Positions 34,791-43,109 of a stretch of 64,000 bases of DNA are shown here, one piece after another (position 1 is the stretch's first letter; each line of letters opens with the position of its first letter). Origin of the DNA: Dictyobacter aurantiacus (lineage in GTDB: Bacteria > Chloroflexota > Ktedonobacteria > Ktedonobacterales > Ktedonobacteraceae); NCBI RefSeq assembly GCF_003967515.1, contig NZ_BIFQ01000001.1, positions 3,968,001-4,032,000 on the forward strand, written 5' to 3'. Under the pieces are notes generated by a model that was not told where the DNA came from, did no database searches, and saw nothing but the letters and a program-made list of their open reading frames with translations. Position numbers and translations under genes: made by a program.

Positions 34791-35876
34791 CTATACTTTC
34801 TGCTGCTGAGTGCCGCTAACATGCTCGTAGAAGGGATCGCCTGCCACGATCGAGCCCCGTTGCACGATCTGCCTGGTCGCGGCGGATTTATAGATGCTGG
34901 TGAGAAAGTCCAGCGTCGGGCGGATATCGGACGTGCTGGATATGGGTCGCTGCTGATGATCCATGCTATCCAGCAACATACTCAACTGGGCCTTGTGAGA
35001 TGAGGCCTCATTGAGCTCCAACTCGTTCCAGCGCGAGGCCACGGCGGCATCTTCCTGTCCTTTAGGTTGCGTGAAGCGCCAGTTGTCATTCGTATAGCTG
35101 TAGAGCGCGGTCAGTTCCACCGTCGCTTTCTGGAAGTCGAAGCGGAAATAGGTCTCCTCGCGAGGCGACAGAACGCTATTGACGATGCTGCCCAGCACAC
35201 GATTCTGGAAGCGCACCATCGCCAGCGAGACATCCTCAACCTCGATGGAGCGATCAAGCGTATCCGTGAAGGCGCTGACCTCCTGCCAGTCCCCCAGCAG
35301 CCAGAGGAAAAAATCCATGGCGTGGATGCCGTGTCCCATGGTGGGGCCACCACCCTCGGTGGACCACTTGCCACGCCAGGGCACCTCGTAATAGGCGGCA
35401 TTGCGAAACCAGGTCGTCTGACAGATCCCGACCAGTGGACGCCCCAGTGCCTCTTGCTGAATCAACTGCTTGAAGTGCTGGCCTCTCGATCCAAAGCGCC
35501 ACTGGAAGACGCTGCTGCAGAACTTCCCGCTCTGCTGCTCGACCTCGGCGATATGATCCAGTTCGGCCAGCGAGGTGCAGAGCGGCTTCTCGCAGAGGAC
35601 GGATGCGCCGGCCTTCAACGATTGGATAATTAGCGAATAGTGGAGATTCGGTGGCGTTGCGATATGTACCAGGTCGGGATGCTCTTTTTCCAGCATCTCT
35701 GCCGCGTCGGTATAATAATGAGGGATGCCGTGTTTCTTGCTGTACTCCTCGACGCGCTCGGGAACAACATCCACCGCCGCAACCACCTCCACCCGATCCT
35801 TGAGCTCGTGAAGGGCCTTGATATGATTGCCCGCGATAGAACCGGTCCCAATAATGGCGGCACGATAACGTGACAT
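34791..35876 (-). CDS. Gfo/Idh/MocA family oxidoreductase
   Basis: A 361-residue NAD(P)-dependent dehydrogenase. The Rossmann motif is AAIIGTGSIAGNH at the N-terminus; the hallmark EKP appears in VLCEKPLCTS (about 92-100), and the second domain carries HGIHAMDFFLW with the usual catalytic-region histidine. Members oxidise sugar or inositol hydroxyls. The start follows AGGAAGAGGAA. It is in an apparent operon with the MLE-family and PmoA-like genes, downstream of an ABC transporter on the same strand. Confidence 0.92.
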   Translation of the reverse strand: MSRYRAAIIGTGSIAGNHIKALHELKDRVEVVAAVDVVPERVEEYSKKHGIPHYYTDAAEMLEKEHPDLVHIATPPNLHYSLIIQSLKAGASVLCEKPLCTSLAELDHIAEVEQQSGKFCSSVFQWRFGSRGQHFKQLIQQEALGRPLVGICQTTWFRNAAYYEVPWRGKWSTEGGGPTMGHGIHAMDFFLWLLGDWQEVSAFTDTLDRSIEVEDVSLAMVRFQNRVLGSIVNSVLSPREETYFRFDFQKATVELTALYSYTNDNWRFTQPKGQEDAAVASRWNELELNEASSHKAQLSMLLDSMDHQQRPISSTSDIRPTLDFLTSIYKSAATRQIVQRGSIVAGDPFYEHVSGTQQQKV

Positions 35877-35976
35877 AGAGATATTCCTCTTCCTATCTGT
35901 AAATGTGTCTGGTGTCTACTTTTATAGCATATCTGGTTGTGTATACGTGTGGGTGGGAGCATGAGCATCCCACTGG

Positions 35977-36017
35977 TTGAGGCATCCCCACTCGCAACGC
36001 GACCGGGGATGCCTCAA
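35977..36017 (-). terminator. Hairpin at the 3' end of the binding-protein gene
   Basis: 13-bp arms TTGAGGCATCCCC (35977-35989) and the exact complement (36005-36017) with a 15-nt loop, 11 bp after the stop codon. No T-run follows, so it may be a processing or stability element rather than a full terminator. Confidence 0.55.
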
Positions 36018-36027
36018 TGGGTAAACG

Positions 36028-37632
36028 TTATTTGATAAAGCCTCCGTCCTTGAGCTGTTTATTTGCCTGTGCCTCCCAGTCAGAGACATTGAGCCCGTCC
36101 AGCCCTTTGATGAAGCTGTTCCAGCTTGCATCAGTGAGCGGCTTCTGCCCTGTGATAAACTGAACCAGGTTTTCATCGACATAGCGGTTGATATCCGCCT
36201 GGTTGGAGGCTGGTTGGATGACAAACGCGGCCGTTTGATCTTGCCAGGGGAACGATGCAAATGCATCATAGATCTTGACTGGATCGATGGTCCTGCCATT
36301 TTTCGTTTTAAAGCTATTGTACCTGGCCTTCAACTCGGCGGGTGTATTTTTATACACCAGGTTGCGGATCTGATTGATGGGAGCTGCTTCATGTGAGTAG
36401 AAGGGAACGGGCACCCCCTGTCCGGTTACATTGCCCTGAGCATCAAAGGTGTAATGAACACCTTTCTGGCCAAAGGCTGTTTCATAGTATCCCTCGCCGG
36501 TATTCGTCCACTCCAGGAATTTGGCGATCGCGGGGCCCTTTCCTTCATCCAGCGCTTTCTTGGAGACCGCGATGCGCAGGCCGACGTTGTTTGATGCTCC
36601 CAGAAATGACTGTCCATTGGGACCCTGCGGGGGCGCCAGCGGCTCCCAGTCGCCCTGGGGAAAGTTCGTATCAAAGGATTGGTAATTGGCCTGGCACTGG
36701 GCGGCGCAGAAATCTTCAGAGATGATGCCGTATTTTCCCTGCTGCTTCCAACCGGCACGGAAGTCGTTGGTGCTCAGGGTTGGCCAGGCTGGATCGATCA
36801 ACTTCTCATCCGCCATCTTACGCAAGAATTGGACCACCTTCAGGTAGCCAGGATCACGCAGGCTCAGGCTGATTTTGCCCGGAGTGTTAAAGTTCCACAC
36901 GCCAGGCAGGCCATACGCCCCAAAGAACGCCTGCCAGCCGCCTCCAAGGCCTGGAGAAGAGACGCCGGTGGTTGCCGCGAACCCATAGGTATCATTTTTA
37001 CCATTGCCATCAGGATCATTTCTGGTAAAGGCCTCGGCGACCTTCAACAGATCGTCCAGGGTCTTAGGTTCCTTCAATCCCAGTTTGTTCAGCCAGTCCT
37101 TGCGAATCAGGAGCCCCTGGCGCTTGTTGAGAACGGTCTTCTCCTGCAATACATATTGCTTGCCATTGATGGTGGCGATCTTCTGCATCTGCGGATCGTT
37201 ATAGCGATCTTTAGTACGTCCGGGCATCAGTGGCAGCAGGCTATCGACCGGAGCGATCAATCCCTGTCGTACCCACTGCAGGAAAATATTGTTGTTGGAC
37301 GGCACTTGGAAGAAGTCCGGCAGATCGTTGGCAGCCGCCGCTGCATTCATTTTGGTGTCACCATCGTCGCCATAGGGCAGGAAAGTGACCTTCAGGTTAA
37401 TATTCAGCTTGTCATGGACGTCCTTGATGAGGAACCAGTTCGGTGGTGGATTCCCAACTTCACCCGCCGATGGCACCGTCCATAGTGTCAGATTTGTTGG
37501 CCCATTATTACTACTACTACTGCTCGATGATGACCCGATGTTCGTTTTACAGGCGCTAATCAGTGGTACGAACAAAAGCATGAGCAGACAAAAGGATGCA
37601 AATGATTTGCCTGCTGAGAAATTACTCTTCAT
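36028..37632 (-). CDS. Carbohydrate ABC transporter substrate-binding lipoprotein (LplA type)
   Basis: A 534-residue extracellular binding protein with a signal peptide and lipobox (FVPLISAC, lipid cysteine near residue 28), a Ser/Asn linker and a large two-lobed binding domain. Its length over 500 and the two companion permeases of the LplB/LplC (YtcP) type place it in the group importing complex oligosaccharides or uronates. Ribosome site TAAGGAGG. No ATPase gene is nearby, as usual for this group. It is about 118 bp downstream of the permease gene. Confidence 0.9.
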   Translation of the reverse strand: MKSNFSAGKSFASFCLLMLLFVPLISACKTNIGSSSSSSSSNNGPTNLTLWTVPSAGEVGNPPPNWFLIKDVHDKLNINLKVTFLPYGDDGDTKMNAAAAANDLPDFFQVPSNNNIFLQWVRQGLIAPVDSLLPLMPGRTKDRYNDPQMQKIATINGKQYVLQEKTVLNKRQGLLIRKDWLNKLGLKEPKTLDDLLKVAEAFTRNDPDGNGKNDTYGFAATTGVSSPGLGGGWQAFFGAYGLPGVWNFNTPGKISLSLRDPGYLKVVQFLRKMADEKLIDPAWPTLSTNDFRAGWKQQGKYGIISEDFCAAQCQANYQSFDTNFPQGDWEPLAPPQGPNGQSFLGASNNVGLRIAVSKKALDEGKGPAIAKFLEWTNTGEGYYETAFGQKGVHYTFDAQGNVTGQGVPVPFYSHEAAPINQIRNLVYKNTPAELKARYNSFKTKNGRTIDPVKIYDAFASFPWQDQTAAFVIQPASNQADINRYVDENLVQFITGQKPLTDASWNSFIKGLDGLNVSDWEAQANKQLKDGGFIK

Positions 37633-37750
37633 GAGTAGCTTTCCTCCTTAGTTATCCGTAAGGCAACAAATAGAACAATAACAAGAATGATGTGGATTAC
37701 ACCCGTGTAACCCACGGCAAGGATGGCAGACTTGCATGCAGCGTTCCTCC

Positions 37751-38671
37751 TTACTCCTTGACTGAGCCTACCAGTACTCCCTTGGTGAAGTGGCGCTGAA
37801 TCCAGGGATAGACGATTAGCATGGGCACCATTGTCAGGATGACGGCGGCCATCTTGAGTGCGTCCTGCGGAGCGGTAAAGAGCGAGTTGATCTCAACATA
37901 GTCGTTGATGTTGCCCGCCATCAGGATATTGCGCAGCAGCACCGGTAGCGGCATCAAGTCGTTGTTACTCAGGTAGAGAATGGGATTGAAGAAATCATTC
38001 CACTGCGTGACCGCGTAGAAGAGGCCGATGGTGAGCAGGATCGGCTTGGAGAGAGGCAGCACGATGCGCCAGAGCACCTGGAACTCGTTGGCTCCATCCA
38101 CAATGGCCGATTCACGCAGGCTGGCCGGAATGTTCTGGAAAAAGGCCCTCATCACCAGCATGTTATAAACGCTGACCGCGTTGGGGAGGATGATGGCCAT
38201 GTAGGTATCGAGCAGGTTCAGATTCTTCACCAGGATATAGGTTGGAACCAGGCCCGCATTGAAGAGAAAGGTGAACAGAATCAGGGTCAGTATCAGATTG
38301 CGCCCCGGCATATCTTTAAAGATCAACCCATAGGCGGTGAGGGTTGTTAACACCATATTGATGATGATGGCCATTGTCGTCAGCACCAGGCTATTCCACA
38401 GCGCCTGCAAAAAAGAGTCCTGGCTAAATAGCTGGACATAGGCCGCGAACGACCAGTGTAAGGGAGAGAGAAACAGGTTGTACCCCGACTCCTTAGTCAA
38501 CTCCAGCGGCGTAACCGAGACGACCACAGCGTACCAGATCGGTATAAACGTGATGAGGATAACGATGACCAGAAAGACGGCCAATCCCCAATCGAACGCG
38601 CTGATCCTGGCTTTCTCCCGTTTGCCCGCACCGAATTTGAAGATAGATTTTGTCTCAAGCTGGTTTTCCAC
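37751..38671 (-). CDS. Carbohydrate ABC transporter permease (LplC/YtcP type)
   Basis: A 306-residue permease with six helices. The EAA loop reads PASLRESAIVDGANEFQVLW and the protein ends IQRHFTKGVLVGSVKE, the typical end of this family. The start is a GTG at 38671, because AGAAAGGA stands 7 bases before it. A longer frame to 38749 would overlap the upstream permease gene. The gene is 17 bp from that gene, so the two are co-transcribed. Confidence 0.9.
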   Translation of the reverse strand: MENQLETKSIFKFGAGKREKARISAFDWGLAVFLVIVILITFIPIWYAVVVSVTPLELTKESGYNLFLSPLHWSFAAYVQLFSQDSFLQALWNSLVLTTMAIIINMVLTTLTAYGLIFKDMPGRNLILTLILFTFLFNAGLVPTYILVKNLNLLDTYMAIILPNAVSVYNMLVMRAFFQNIPASLRESAIVDGANEFQVLWRIVLPLSKPILLTIGLFYAVTQWNDFFNPILYLSNNDLMPLPVLLRNILMAGNINDYVEINSLFTAPQDALKMAAVILTMVPMLIVYPWIQRHFTKGVLVGSVKE

Positions 38672-38688
38672 GTGCACATCCTTTCTGC

Positions 38689-39654
38689 TTAGTAGAGACC
38701 AGTTCCCGCGAAGCGTTTCGCAACTCGGTTCGCGACAACGATGAGGCACAGACCGATCAAGCCTTTGAACAGTCCGACGGCGGTCGCCAGGCTAAACTGG
38801 GCATTTAAGATGCCCTCGCGGTAGACCCAGGTGTCAATGATGTCGCCAACGCTATAGACGGGGAGCGAATACATGGCAAAGATCTGGGTGAAGCCCGCGT
38901 CCAGGATTGATCCCAGTCGCAGCAGCGTCACCAGGACGATGACATCTTTAATGTTGGGCAGTGAAATATTGATGATGCGCTGCAGTCGTGATGCCCCATC
39001 GATGGAGGCCGCCTCATATTGAGCCGGATCGACGGCGAGCAGCGCCGCCAGATAGAGGATGGCGCCCCAGCCCGTCTCTTTCCAGATATCAGAGGAGACA
39101 ACGATCGCCCGGAACCAGTTCGGATCTGTCAGGAAGCTCACAGGCTGCCCACCCATGTTGCCGATAGCCGAGTTCACCAGGCCGGTACTGGGTGAGAACA
39201 GTCCGAGCAGGATACCAAAAATCACGATCCACGACAGAAAATGCGGCAGGTACGACATCGTCTGCGTGATGCGTGCCAGGCGAGGAAAATAGCGAATCTC
39301 GCTCAGCGCCAGCGCCAGGATGATCGCGGGCGGGATGCCGAAGATTAGCTTCGCCACGCTGATCACCAGGGTATTGGTGAGCAATTGCGTAAAATAGTAG
39401 GACTTGAAGAAGACCTCAAAATTCTTGAAGCCGATCCAGGGACTGCCCTCTACACCCAGTAGCGGCTGAAAATCCTTAAATGCAATCTGAGCTTCATACA
39501 GCGGCCCATAGCGGAAAATAGCGAAGTAGAGCAGTCCCGGCAGCAACATCAGGTAAACATACCGATACCTCCACATGCGCCTGAACAGGGAATTGCTACG
39601 GCTCTTTGAGCGGGTAACGCGCACCGATGGTGCCGCCAGTGTCTTGATACCCAT
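38689..39654 (-). CDS. Carbohydrate ABC transporter permease (LplB/YtcP type)
   Basis: A 321-residue permease with six helices. It opens with a basic tail and YVYLMLLPGLLYFAIFRYGP; the EAA loop is QYEAASIDGASRLQRIINI. The start follows CGAGGAGGA. It is the first gene of the minus-strand transporter and catabolic cluster. The upstream 150 bp hold two half-palindromic AACGTT sites of the type bound by LacI-family proteins, and the LacI gene lies immediately upstream on the same strand. Confidence 0.92.
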   Translation of the reverse strand: MGIKTLAAPSVRVTRSKSRSNSLFRRMWRYRYVYLMLLPGLLYFAIFRYGPLYEAQIAFKDFQPLLGVEGSPWIGFKNFEVFFKSYYFTQLLTNTLVISVAKLIFGIPPAIILALALSEIRYFPRLARITQTMSYLPHFLSWIVIFGILLGLFSPSTGLVNSAIGNMGGQPVSFLTDPNWFRAIVVSSDIWKETGWGAILYLAALLAVDPAQYEAASIDGASRLQRIINISLPNIKDVIVLVTLLRLGSILDAGFTQIFAMYSLPVYSVGDIIDTWVYREGILNAQFSLATAVGLFKGLIGLCLIVVANRVAKRFAGTGLY

Positions 39655-39701
39655 ATTCCTCCTCGAATAATGCGCGTGATAAAAAGACGACAGCCTTATA
39701 G

Positions 39702-39753
39702 AAAACGTTTACCAAGAATGTATAACCCTCCCCCTTCTCGTGAAGAGAACGTT
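39702..39753. promoter_or_regulatory. Two LacI-type operator candidates before the permease gene
   Basis: AAACGTTT at 39702-39709 and AACGTT with flanking GAG/TACT at 39748-39753, both in the context GNNAACGTTTAC. The same CGTT-centred core occurs in the palindromes before the adjacent LacI gene, so these are probably sites for that repressor. Confidence 0.6.
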
Positions 39754-39806
39754 TACTAAACACGTATGGTAAAGCTTATAAGCAAAAAAGTAAATGCAAC
39801 GGATGT

Positions 39807-40892
39807 TTAATCTTTAACAGAAAAGCTGGTTGGTTCTGGAATAGTGCCACTGGATTCGCGTACGTGCAGTTGATAGCTGAGCTTGATGTTCTGTGCCGGT
39901 AGCGTGTCGCTCGCCTGGAACTGGTCGAGCAGGATGCGTGTGGCGATATGCCCTGCCTCTTTCATGGGGTGGGCGAATGTTGTCAGCGCGGGAAACATAT
40001 GCGCCGCATACGCGGGATCGCCTATCGTTACCAGCGCTATATCGTGGGGCACTCGTACTCCGTGATAGTAGAATGCTCTCAAGGCTCCTAAGGTCATGTG
40101 TTCGTTGGCGACAAAGATGGCTGTTGGTCGTTTCTGGGCCTGTTCCCAATGCTCCAACAGTTGCAGGGCAGCCTGATAGCCGCCTTCATAGCTATAGCGA
40201 CCATCGCTGATCCACTCGGGGACCACCGCCAGGTTTTGTTCTTTGAGCGCCTCCAGCCAGCCCTGGTGGCGGTCCATGGCGCTTTTCCAGGGCGGAACAT
40301 GGTCACGCGGGCCACTGATGGTCGCGATAGAGGTATGGCCCAGATGTATGAGATGCCTGGCTGCGAGATAGCCAGCCTCCCACTCGTTAAAATGGATCTG
40401 GTTGAAATCATAATCCTTCTCAAGAGGACGATTAATGACTACAAATGGGATGTTTTCCTCTTTCAGAGATAGCAGGTGAGCCGATTGATATTGTGTATGG
40501 GAGTACATGAACGACATAAAAATAAAGCCATCAACCTGCTGCGCCTTTAAGGTCTCAATCGCCTGCATCTCGCTCTCCAGGTCAGGTGTACTGGCCAGGA
40601 TGATGTTATAGCCGAGGGGACGCAAGACCTCCTGTATGCACTCAACGATGGGCATAAACAGATTGCCAAGCACAGTAGTGACGACAACGCCCACGGTGGC
40701 TGTTCGTCGTTTGACCATGCTGCGAGCGATCTCATTCGGGCGATACTGCAATGCCTTCACCGCGGCCAGCACCCGGTCGCGCTTCGCCTCTCCGACATAC
40801 TGATTGTTGCCATTGAGAACCTGCGAAACGGTACTGATCGATACCTCGGCCATCTGAGCTACGTCCCGAATGGTAACAGATTTTCGGCGCAT
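39807..40892 (-). CDS. LacI family transcriptional regulator
   Basis: A 361-residue repressor. The N-terminal helix-turn-helix VTIRDVAQMAEVSISTVSQV and hinge helix (RPNEIARSM) are followed by a periplasmic-binding-protein-like effector domain. It lies directly upstream of the ABC transporter operon on the same strand and is presumably its repressor. Two perfect CAAAAACGTTTTTG-like palindromes sit 29-55 bp ahead of its start, pointing to autoregulation. Ribosome site GAGGA. Confidence 0.93.
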   Translation of the reverse strand: MRRKSVTIRDVAQMAEVSISTVSQVLNGNNQYVGEAKRDRVLAAVKALQYRPNEIARSMVKRRTATVGVVVTTVLGNLFMPIVECIQEVLRPLGYNIILASTPDLESEMQAIETLKAQQVDGFIFMSFMYSHTQYQSAHLLSLKEENIPFVVINRPLEKDYDFNQIHFNEWEAGYLAARHLIHLGHTSIATISGPRDHVPPWKSAMDRHQGWLEALKEQNLAVVPEWISDGRYSYEGGYQAALQLLEHWEQAQKRPTAIFVANEHMTLGALRAFYYHGVRVPHDIALVTIGDPAYAAHMFPALTTFAHPMKEAGHIATRILLDQFQASDTLPAQNIKLSYQLHVRESSGTIPEPTSFSVKD

Positions 40893-40920
40893 CGTTCCAT
40901 CCTCACTTTGTTACAGAGGA

Positions 40921-40947
40921 CAAAAACGTTTTTGAAAAACGTTTTTC
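40921..40947. promoter_or_regulatory. Paired perfect LacI-type operators
   Basis: CAAAAACGTTTTTG (40921-40934) and GAAAAACGTTTTTC (40934-40947) are both perfect 14-bp palindromes sharing one base, with centres 13 bp apart. They lie just upstream of the LacI gene at 39807-40892. Confidence 0.75.
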
Positions 40948-41069
40948 AAAGCATACCCGGTAAATTTGCGATTGTCAATACTGTTGTGGATATATTCACA
41001 TTCGCTGTTGACAGTGTCATCTCTCCTCTTCTATCATTGTTTTCTATTGATGTGCGGCTTTCCGAGGAT

Positions 41070-41558
41070 GCGACCTTACCTTCACAGCAGATACTGGCAT
41101 ATCTAGATTTTGGTGATAAGCTGGGCGTCTACGATTTCTGTAGTGATCAATATCGCCCATGGATTCGTACCTCGCGCGTGCTCGTGCGTGGTGATCGTGG
41201 CGAGATCAATAATACGCAGGTGCGCTACCTGGAAGATATCCTCACCCCTATCCAATATGAGCTGGCGCGACAGGAATCCAGTAAGATCGGCAATCTGGAG
41301 GGATATTTTCATCGCGGCTACATGGCCGGTGGCGAGTGGATCTATCGCAATCCATTTATCGATGGACGATTGAACGACGATGAGATTGCCACCGCGACCT
41401 GCCTGGATCAGATGGCCCGCTACGTAGCTGGTGGTCCGGACCTCTACAGCCTGGCGGATGCCGCCCAGGATCAATATCTGAGCTCGATGATTCACCAGTC
41501 CCTGGAAATCAACGGCCCGGTCAGGGCCAGTACCCAACCCTGGGCCATGGCCCGCTGA
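41070..41558 (+). pseudogene. Truncated Gfo/Idh/MocA oxidoreductase (C-terminal fragment)
   Basis: From about 41070 the frame encodes the C-terminal substrate-binding domain of a Gfo/Idh/MocA protein: YLDFGDKLGVYDFCSDQYR, RVLVRGDRGEINNTQVRYLE, GNLEGYFHRGYMAGGEWIYR, and LADAAQDQYL near the end. The NAD-binding Rossmann domain that should come first is absent; the frame runs instead into operator DNA upstream of the LacI gene (in-frame ATG at 40908), and no ribosome site is evident. This is most likely a deletion remnant. The coding part is otherwise uninterrupted. Confidence 0.7.
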
Positions 41559-41577
41559 GTCAGGCGGTGCCGATCAG

Positions 41578-42666
41578 CTATATGGGCGTTTGAACGTTAG
41601 CGCGATTGCGCATGGTGCTGGCGCGAATGCATAGTTCAAAGGGGACCAGAATACGTTCTGGTTCCTGCGTGCGCGTGCCCTGGATCCTGCCGATGAGCGA
41701 GGTGACCGCCAGGCGGCTGATCTCTTCTTTATCGGGCGAGACGGTTGACAGAGGAGGGTAGGCGTACTGTCCCTCTTCAACGTTGTCGAAGCCCATCACA
41801 GCGATGTCGTCAGGAATGCTGAGTCCGGCGGCGTTGATGACCGAGAGCGCTCCCATTGCCATCAGGTCGTTGAAGCAGAAGACCGCGTCGGGCGGATTCT
41901 CCAGGGAGAGGAGATAGCGCATGGCGTTGGCGCCATCGGAACGGTGCCAGTAGCCACCGCTGATCAACAGGCTTTCGTCAACCTCTATCCCTGCCTCGCG
42001 CAGCGCCCGGCTATAGCCTTGCGTGCGCAGAGAGGGTGCCTGGCTCTGTGTCTCCTGCGAGCCGATAACGGCGATGCGCCGCTTCCCGATCGCCAGCAGA
42101 TGATTGGTCGCCTGGTAAGCTGCCTGCACATTATCGATGAGCACATGGTCAAATGGGGCGCCAAACAACCGTTCTCCTACGAGCACCAGTGGTCCCTTTA
42201 CCTCTTCCATCTTAATATCGTCGATAGTCAGGGCTTGCGGATCAAGGATGACCCCATCGATCAGGTGTGGGCGCAGACCTTTGATGACGCTCAATTCTTT
42301 CTCAAGCGAACCATAGGCATAATCGTTATAGCGGATCTTGCCCTCGGGCTCGGGATCGCGAGGACCATAGGTATAGTCGAGGAGCAGCGTATATTTATGC
42401 TCTTCGGCCACCCTGGTCATGATATCGCCAACTTCCGTGAAATATGGATTGCGGATGTCAGGAATGGCATAGGCCAGCACCCCGACACGGGCCTTGCGTA
42501 GTTGTCGCGCAGCGATATTGGGTTGATAGTTCAATTTTTCAATGGCCGCCAGCACCATCGCCCGTGTCTCAGGACCCACGCGGGCATAATTTCCATTGAT
42601 CACGTTTGAGACAGTTTTAATTGAAACTCCCGTATAGGCTGCAATATCCTTTAAATGTACCGTCAT
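41578..42666 (-). CDS. LacI family transcriptional regulator
   Basis: A 362-residue repressor with an N-terminal helix-turn-helix (VHLKDIAAYTGVSIKTVSNV), hinge (YQPNIAARQLRK) and effector domain with PDAVFCFNDLMAMGAL. ATG 42666 places the DNA-binding domain at the N-terminus as in all family members; the frame is open to 42810, but that extension is not LacI-like. It is convergent with the truncated oxidoreductase and may once have regulated it. Its present target is unknown. The tRNA-Asp promoter starts 150 bp upstream on the other strand. Confidence 0.92.
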   Translation of the reverse strand: MTVHLKDIAAYTGVSIKTVSNVINGNYARVGPETRAMVLAAIEKLNYQPNIAARQLRKARVGVLAYAIPDIRNPYFTEVGDIMTRVAEEHKYTLLLDYTYGPRDPEPEGKIRYNDYAYGSLEKELSVIKGLRPHLIDGVILDPQALTIDDIKMEEVKGPLVLVGERLFGAPFDHVLIDNVQAAYQATNHLLAIGKRRIAVIGSQETQSQAPSLRTQGYSRALREAGIEVDESLLISGGYWHRSDGANAMRYLLSLENPPDAVFCFNDLMAMGALSVINAAGLSIPDDIAVMGFDNVEEGQYAYPPLSTVSPDKEEISRLAVTSLIGRIQGTRTQEPERILVPFELCIRASTMRNRANVQTPI

Positions 42667-42818
42667 CGCGCCGTTTTTTTCCCACACTTCCGTATTATTT
42701 GCAATACAGCAAGGAGCACTAAATGTACCCCTACAGGGATCATAACATTGAGAAATGAAACGAGTCAACGCGCTTATGACTTTTTTAGCTGAACGATTAA
42801 AATTGATCAATAAAGGGG

Positions 42819-42847
42819 TTGACAGGATGAGCCTGGTTTGATATTAT
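42819..42847 (+). promoter_or_regulatory. Promoter of tRNA-Asp copy 2
   Basis: TTGACA (42819-42824), a 17-bp spacer and TATTAT (42842-42847), then CTATTCACGC as in copy 1. The following leader can form a hairpin (GGTACT with AGTGCC) that corresponds in place, not in sequence, to that of copy 1. Confidence 0.85.
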
Positions 42848-42894
42848 CTATTCACGCAAGTGGTACTCTAAAAGTGCCGCCAGCAGCAAGAGAT

Positions 42895-42968
42895 GGAGCC
42901 GTGGTGTAGTGGCCTAACATGTCTGCCTGTCACGCAGAAGACCGCGGGTTCGAATCCCGTCGGTTCCG
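42895..42968 (+). tRNA. tRNA-Asp (anticodon GTC), copy 2
   Basis: A 74-nt cloverleaf identical to copy 1 except for one base (C at 42942). Acceptor GGAGCCG/CGGTTCC, anticodon GTC and discriminator G are kept; CCA is not encoded. It has its own promoter and terminator, so it is a full gene and not a bare attachment-site copy. It marks the right edge of the 31-kb region framed by the two tRNAs. Confidence 0.97.
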
Positions 42969-42985
42969 TTTATTTTACACCTGAT

Positions 42986-43021
42986 ACACCAGAACCAATA
43001 TTGGTTCTGGTGTTTTGTTTT
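42986..43021 (+). terminator. Terminator of tRNA-Asp copy 2
   Basis: 13-bp perfect arms ACACCAGAACCAA (42986-42998) and TTGGTTCTGGTGT (43001-43013), followed by TTTGTTTT. Confidence 0.9.
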
Positions 43022-43033
43022 ATTATCCCGCTT

Positions 43034-43108
43034 GAGAATACATGAAGAAGCGCGGTATGGGCAGGCAAGCGCGCTCGCTGCCCATACCGCGCTTCTTCAT
43101 GTATTCTC
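43034..43108. repeat. Long perfect inverted repeat (31-bp arms)
   Basis: Arms 43034-43064 and 43078-43108 are exact complements around a 13-nt centre. It begins one base after the stop codon of the convergent aldo/keto reductase gene and follows the tRNA terminator. Confidence 0.93.
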
Positions 43109-43109
43109 T

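Noticed and set aside
33705-35003. A 432-codon open frame on the plus strand
   Set aside because: It is antisense to the MLE-family enzyme and part of the Gfo/Idh/MocA gene, both of which have full catalytic motifs. The antisense translation shows no family signature and no ribosome site.
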